From positions 1-8,542 of the forward strand of contig JAILEJ010000208.1 in NCBI GenBank assembly GCA_024688095.1: a stretch of 8,542 nucleotides of DNA, in the 5' to 3' direction. Below the pieces are notes generated by a model. That model was not told the origin of the DNA and made no database searches. It saw only the letters and a list, made by a program, of their open reading frames with translations. The position numbers and the translations under genes are program-made. How positions within the stretch are numbered: position 1 is the stretch's first letter; every line of letters starts with the position of its first letter. The DNA is from Butyrivibrio sp. GTDB lineage: Bacteria; Bacillota; Clostridia; Lachnospirales; Lachnospiraceae. Of this stretch, positions 5,944-8,542 are shown piece by piece.

Positions 5944-5949
5944 ATTATT

Positions 5950-6888
5950 ATGAAAAAGAAACTTGTTAGTGTAATTATGGCAATGACAGTGGCTGCAAGT
6001 GTTATGGCTTGTGGAAGCAGTGACACAGCTACAGAGACAGAAACAGCTACAGAAGAAACAACAGAAGAAGCAGCTGAGGAAACAGAAGAAGCTGCAGAAG
6101 CTACAGAAGAGACTACAGAGGAAGCTGCAGAAGCTACAGAAGAAGCTTCAACAGAGGAGACAGCAGAAGAGACTACAGAAGATGCAACAGCAGAAGTTGA
6201 TGCTACACAGTTTACTCTTGCTTCAGAAGGAAAGCTCATCATGGCTACAAATGCTGAATTCCCACCATACGAGTATCATGAAAATGATACAATAGTTGGT
6301 ATCGATGCTGAAGTTGCAGCTCTTATAGCTGAAAAGCTTGGTCTTGAGTTCGAAATCGAAGATATCGCTTTTGATTCAGTTATTCCTGAAGTTATTTCTG
6401 GTAAGGCAGATATGGGTATGGCTGGTATGACAGTTACAGAAGAGCGTAAGCAGAGTGTTAACTTCTCTGATACATATGCAACAGGTATCCAGGCAATCAT
6501 TGTTCCAGAAGGATCAGAAATTGCTTCAGCAGATGATCTTGCAGGAAAGATAATCGGTGTTCAGACAGGTACAACTGGTGATATTTATGCAACAGACGAT
6601 TACGGCGATGAGAATATCGAAAGATATGCAAAGGGTATGGAAGCTGTACAGGCACTTTCACAGGGTAAGATTGATGCAGTTATCATTGATAACGAGCCTG
6701 CAAAGGTATTTGTTTCTGAGACAGAAGGACTTACAATTCTTGAGAGCCCATATGTTGAAGAAGAGTATGCTATCGCAGTATCAAAGGAAAATGAAGCACT
6801 TCTTGAAGCTATCAACGGAGCACTTGCTGAGCTTAAGGAAGATGGAACACTTGATGAAATAGTTGCTAAGTACATTACAGCAGAATAA
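5950..6888 (+). CDS. Polar amino acid ABC transporter substrate-binding lipoprotein
   Basis: Extracellular, membrane-anchored receptor of an amino acid importer (SBP family 3, PAAT type), 312 residues. Residues 1-20 form a lipoprotein signal peptide (MKKK, hydrophobic core, VMA before C21). Residues 25-84 are an acidic Glu/Thr/Ala linker. The binding domain runs from about 87 to 309: NAEFPPYEY (101-109), GIDAEVAALIAEKLG (117-131), AGMTVTEERK (158-167) with R166 as the likely carboxylate ligand, GVQTGTTGD (203-211), and D247 in AVIIDNEPA as the likely amino-group ligand. The ligand is an alpha-amino acid, but side-chain specificity cannot be read; Cys or cystine, Gln, Arg and others are open. 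It is first in the operon, separated from the permease by 105 bases and a strong hairpin, which fits higher production of the receptor. Confidence 0.94.
   Translation: MKKKLVSVIMAMTVAASVMACGSSDTATETETATEETTEEAAEETEEAAEATEETTEEAAEATEEASTEETAEETTEDATAEVDATQFTLASEGKLIMATNAEFPPYEYHENDTIVGIDAEVAALIAEKLGLEFEIEDIAFDSVIPEVISGKADMGMAGMTVTEERKQSVNFSDTYATGIQAIIVPEGSEIASADDLAGKIIGVQTGTTGDIYATDDYGDENIERYAKGMEAVQALSQGKIDAVIIDNEPAKVFVSETEGLTILESPYVEEEYAIAVSKENEALLEAINGALAELKEDGTLDEIVAKYITAE
6022..6201 (+). repeat. Low-complexity Glu/Thr/Ala linker-coding stretch
   Basis: About 180 bases built from imperfect repeats of GCTGCAGAA, GCTACAGAAGAA and ACAGAAGAAACA. It encodes residues 25-84 of the lipoprotein, with 27 acidic residues and no basic residue. 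It probably spaces the binding domain from the membrane through the cell wall. The repetitive codons suggest growth and shrinkage by slippage in steps of whole codons; the length may vary between strains. Confidence 0.8.
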
Positions 6889-6904
6889 TCAATTGTAAAT
6901 GAAC

Positions 6905-6948
6905 CTGCACCCCCCGTCCCCCAGGCCCATCCCGGGGGACGGATGCAG
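6905..6948 (+). promoter_or_regulatory. GC-rich intercistronic hairpin, likely mRNA stabiliser or processing barrier
   Basis: CTGCA (6905-6909) pairs with TGCAG (6944-6948) and CCGTCCCCC (6914-6922) with GGGGGACGG (6934-6942): 14 pairs with a CCCC/A internal loop and an 11-base apical loop. It lies 16 bases after the lipoprotein stop. Neither strand shows a T-run after it, so a classical intrinsic terminator is unlikely. Protection of the upstream message, lowering permease/ATPase output relative to the receptor, is the usual role in this position (inferred). Its C- and G-runs stand out sharply from the AT-rich surroundings. Confidence 0.65.
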
Positions 6949-6993
6949 AAAACTATATATACCGTTAATAATAGGAAGTAAGAGGCAAATTAT

Positions 6994-7686
6994 ATGTGGC
7001 AAAATCTGAGAGACGAATTTGTATTAAATTTCATTGATGATAACAGATGGCAATATCTGACAAAGGGACTTGGAGTAACTCTTGAGATTACTCTTTTTGC
7101 AGCATTACTTGGTGTTCTTCTTGGTGTGATTGTTGCTGTTATCAGAAACGTCAATCAGAACACAGGGAAGCTTAAGATTGCAAATGCAATTTGTAATCTG
7201 TATCTGATAATAATAAGAGGTACACCGGTACTGGTTCAGCTTCTTATTTTGTACTTTGTTATCTTTGCAAGTGTAAGGATTGACAAGACACTTACAGCTA
7301 TTATTGCTTTTGGAATTAATTCAGGAGCCTACCAGGCAGAAATATTCAGGGCAGGAATTGAGTCCGTTCCAAAGGGACAGTTTGAAGCCGGAAGAAGTTT
7401 GGGATTTAGTTATGGTCAGACAATGATGACAATTATTCTCCCCCAGGCTGTAAAAAACATTATTCCGACGATGTGTAACGAGTTTATAGCACTCTTGAAA
7501 GAGACATCAGTTGCCGGTTACATCGCACTTGAAGATCTTACAAAGGGCGGAGATATTATCCGAAGCAGAACATATTCTGCATTTATGCCGTATATTGCAG
7601 TAGCAGCAATTTATCTTGTGATAGTACTTGTTCTTTCACATGTGGTTAAAATGATAGAGAGGAGTTTGAAGAAGAGTGAGCGATAA
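6994..7686 (+). CDS. Polar amino acid ABC transporter permease
   Basis: Membrane channel of the importer (HisM/GlnP type), 230 residues, the normal length for PAAT permeases. A short amphipathic N-terminus is followed by about five membrane segments. The conserved RGTPVLVQL motif is at residues 75-83. The EAA loop, which contacts the ATPase, spans residues 131-150: EAGRSLG, then about ten residues, then IILP. NSGAYQAEIFRAGIESVP (109-126) is the usual sequence before that loop. Only one permease gene is present, so it probably works as a homodimer. AGAGG eight bases before the ATG at 6994 is the ribosome binding site. The last 11 bases overlap the start of the ATPase gene. Confidence 0.95.
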   Translation: MWQNLRDEFVLNFIDDNRWQYLTKGLGVTLEITLFAALLGVLLGVIVAVIRNVNQNTGKLKIANAICNLYLIIIRGTPVLVQLLILYFVIFASVRIDKTLTAIIAFGINSGAYQAEIFRAGIESVPKGQFEAGRSLGFSYGQTMMTIILPQAVKNIIPTMCNEFIALLKETSVAGYIALEDLTKGGDIIRSRTYSAFMPYIAVAAIYLVIVLVLSHVVKMIERSLKKSER

Positions 7687-8425
7687 TAATATGAAGAGTC
7701 CTCTTATCAGAGTACAGAATTTAGGAAAAAAATTTGATGATCAGGTAGTACTAAATGATATTTCAGTAGATATCTATGAAGGCGATGTTGTCTGTGTTAT
7801 CGGACCTTCAGGTTCAGGTAAGTCAACATTTTTAAGATGTCTTAACAGACTTGAAGAGCCAACCTCCGGACATATTATTTTTGACGGAGACGATATCTGT
7901 GATCCAAAGACTAACATAAATCTTCACAGGGAAAAAATGGGAATGGTGTTCCAGCAGTTTAATCTGTTCCCGCATATGACTGTACTTAAGAATCTTACAG
8001 TTGCCCCAATGAAGCTTCAGGGAAAAAGTCAGCAGGAGGCTGAAGCCTTTGCAATGAAATATCTTGAAAAGGTAGGACTTGCAGACAGAGCAGGTGCATA
8101 TCCTTCACAGCTTTCAGGTGGTCAGCAGCAGAGAATCGCAATAGCAAGAGCTCTTTGCATGGAACCAGAGGTAATGCTTTTTGATGAACCTACATCAGCA
8201 CTTGATCCGGAAATGGTTGGTGAAGTTCTGAATGTTATGAAGGACCTTGCAGAAAATAAGATGACTATGGTTGTAGTAACTCATGAAATGGGATTTGCAA
8301 GAGAAGTTTCATCAAGAGTAATGTTCCTTGATGGTGGAGATTTTGTAGAAGAAAATGAGCCAAAAGAATTCTTCTCACATCCCAAAAATGAAAGACTACA
8401 GAATTTCCTGAGTAAGGTTTTATAA
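7676..8425 (+). CDS. Polar amino acid ABC transporter ATP-binding protein (GlnQ/HisP-like)
   Basis: Cytoplasmic ATPase that powers the importer, 249 residues and complete. Walker A is GPSGSGKST (43-51), the Q-loop is in VFQQFNLFPH (91-100), the ABC signature is LSGGQQQR (146-153), Walker B is VMLFDEP (166-172) with the catalytic Glu171, the D-loop is SALD (174-177), and the switch His is H203 in VVTHEMGFA. The last motif is typical of the GlnQ/HisP subgroup. I take the GTG at 7676, inside the end of the permease gene, with AGAGGAG 11 bases upstream; this overlap implies translational coupling. An ATG at 7691, five codons later, is the alternative. The gene order receptor, permease, ATPase is standard. 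Confidence 0.95.
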   Translation: MSDNNMKSPLIRVQNLGKKFDDQVVLNDISVDIYEGDVVCVIGPSGSGKSTFLRCLNRLEEPTSGHIIFDGDDICDPKTNINLHREKMGMVFQQFNLFPHMTVLKNLTVAPMKLQGKSQQEAEAFAMKYLEKVGLADRAGAYPSQLSGGQQQRIAIARALCMEPEVMLFDEPTSALDPEMVGEVLNVMKDLAENKMTMVVVTHEMGFAREVSSRVMFLDGGDFVEENEPKEFFSHPKNERLQNFLSKVL

Positions 8426-8434
8426 ATAGGAAGT

Positions 8435-8453
8435 TAAAATTCTAAAAATTTTA
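8435..8453 (+). other. Weak AT-only hairpin after the transporter operon
   Basis: TAAAATT-CTAAA-AATTTTA: seven A-T pairs and a five-base loop, ten bases after the ATPase stop. There is no GC stem and no real T-run, so it is a poor intrinsic terminator. No better terminator is visible before the window ends. Confidence 0.25.
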
Positions 8454-8465
8454 TAAAGTCAATAG

Positions 8466-8494
8466 TTGTCTCTTTCAGTTTACAGTGGTAAAGT
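8466..8494 (+). promoter_or_regulatory. Weak candidate promoter for the next gene
   Basis: TTGTCT (8466-8471), 17 bases, TAAAGT (8489-8494). Matches are partial. It is listed because an isolated ribosome binding site follows at the edge. Confidence 0.25.
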
Positions 8495-8533
8495 AATAGT
8501 AATTAAATAATTATTTATTTTTATGTAATTACG

Positions 8534-8539
8534 AAGGAG
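8534..8539 (+). promoter_or_regulatory. Probable ribosome binding site of a gene beyond the right edge
   Basis: AAGGAG followed by TTA at the last base of the window. The start codon would lie within a few bases outside. It suggests another plus-strand gene, in or just after the transporter operon. Confidence 0.5.
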
Positions 8540-8542
8540 TTA

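Noticed and set aside
5861..5949. T-box or known amino acid riboswitch in the transporter leader
   Set aside because: No T-box core sequence is seen, and the 89-base leader is shorter than T-box and lysine riboswitches and lacks their conserved motifs.
5916..6242. Antisense frame of 108 codons rich in Ser, Ala and Val opposite the lipoprotein start
   Set aside because: It is the mirror of the Glu/Thr/Ala repeat. The amino acid bias follows from the repeated codons on the other strand, and no ribosome site is seen.
5999..6295. Plus-strand frame rich in Gln, Lys and Leu in the +1 frame of the lipoprotein repeat
   Set aside because: It is a frame-shifted reading of the same low-complexity repeat, without its own ribosome site or family resemblance.
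6905..6948. Intrinsic transcription terminator after the lipoprotein gene
   Set aside because: The stem is strong, but no T-run follows on either strand and the permease and ATPase continue in the same direction.
1..8542. Mobile element, CRISPR array, tRNA or rRNA gene, defence system
   Set aside because: No transposase or integrase frame, no regularly spaced repeats and no RNA gene signature were seen. All long frames belong to the ATPase or the ABC importer.

Overview
The window reads as a chromosomal segment from a low-GC, Gram-positive anaerobe of the Clostridia, most likely the Lachnospiraceae (Butyrivibrio/Roseburia-like). The reasons are an AT-rich composition (roughly 40% GC by eye), strong AGGAGG ribosome binding sites, a bacterial V/A-type ATPase operon in the order known from Enterococcus hirae ntp, and a lipoprotein with the Glu/Thr/Ala-rich linker often seen in that family. 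The taxonomic call is inference.

Minus strand, 1-5554: seven genes of a V-type (Na+-type) ATPase, read right to left as H (ntpF), I (ntpI), K (ntpK), E (ntpE), C (ntpC), F (ntpG) and A (ntpA). Subunit A is cut by the left edge just before its Walker A loop; B and D should follow beyond the window. Spacing is tight and two genes overlap, so this is one operon. Subunit K keeps every residue known to ligand Na+ in E. hirae NtpK, so Na+ coupling is the best prediction. H has a TTG start. The starts of K and I are set by good ribosome binding sites and lie inside longer open frames.

Intergenic, 5555-5949 (395 bases): the shared control region of two divergent operons. The ATPase side has a good sigma-A-like promoter (TTGATT-17-TAAAAT, 5643-5615) whose predicted start coincides with a long dyad at 5576-5614, plus two smaller dyads upstream. 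The transporter side has two candidate promoters, a 13-position AT-rich dyad at 5808-5842, and a structured leader. That leader contains a possible 19-codon reading frame with three Cys codons, two in tandem, ending at the Shine-Dalgarno of the transporter gene.

Plus strand, 5950-8425: a three-gene polar amino acid ABC importer: a substrate-binding lipoprotein with a 60-residue acidic linker, a permease and an ATPase. A GC-rich hairpin without a T-tract separates the first gene from the permease; permease and ATPase overlap by 11 bases. The lipoprotein would capture the amino acid outside, the permease would form the channel and the ATPase would drive import. The last 117 bases are AT-rich and end in an AAGGAG motif that probably serves the next gene.

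Most of the window is ordinary, well-conserved housekeeping. The least explained part is the divergent control region, above all the Cys-codon leader of the transporter operon and the dyad at the ATPase transcription start.
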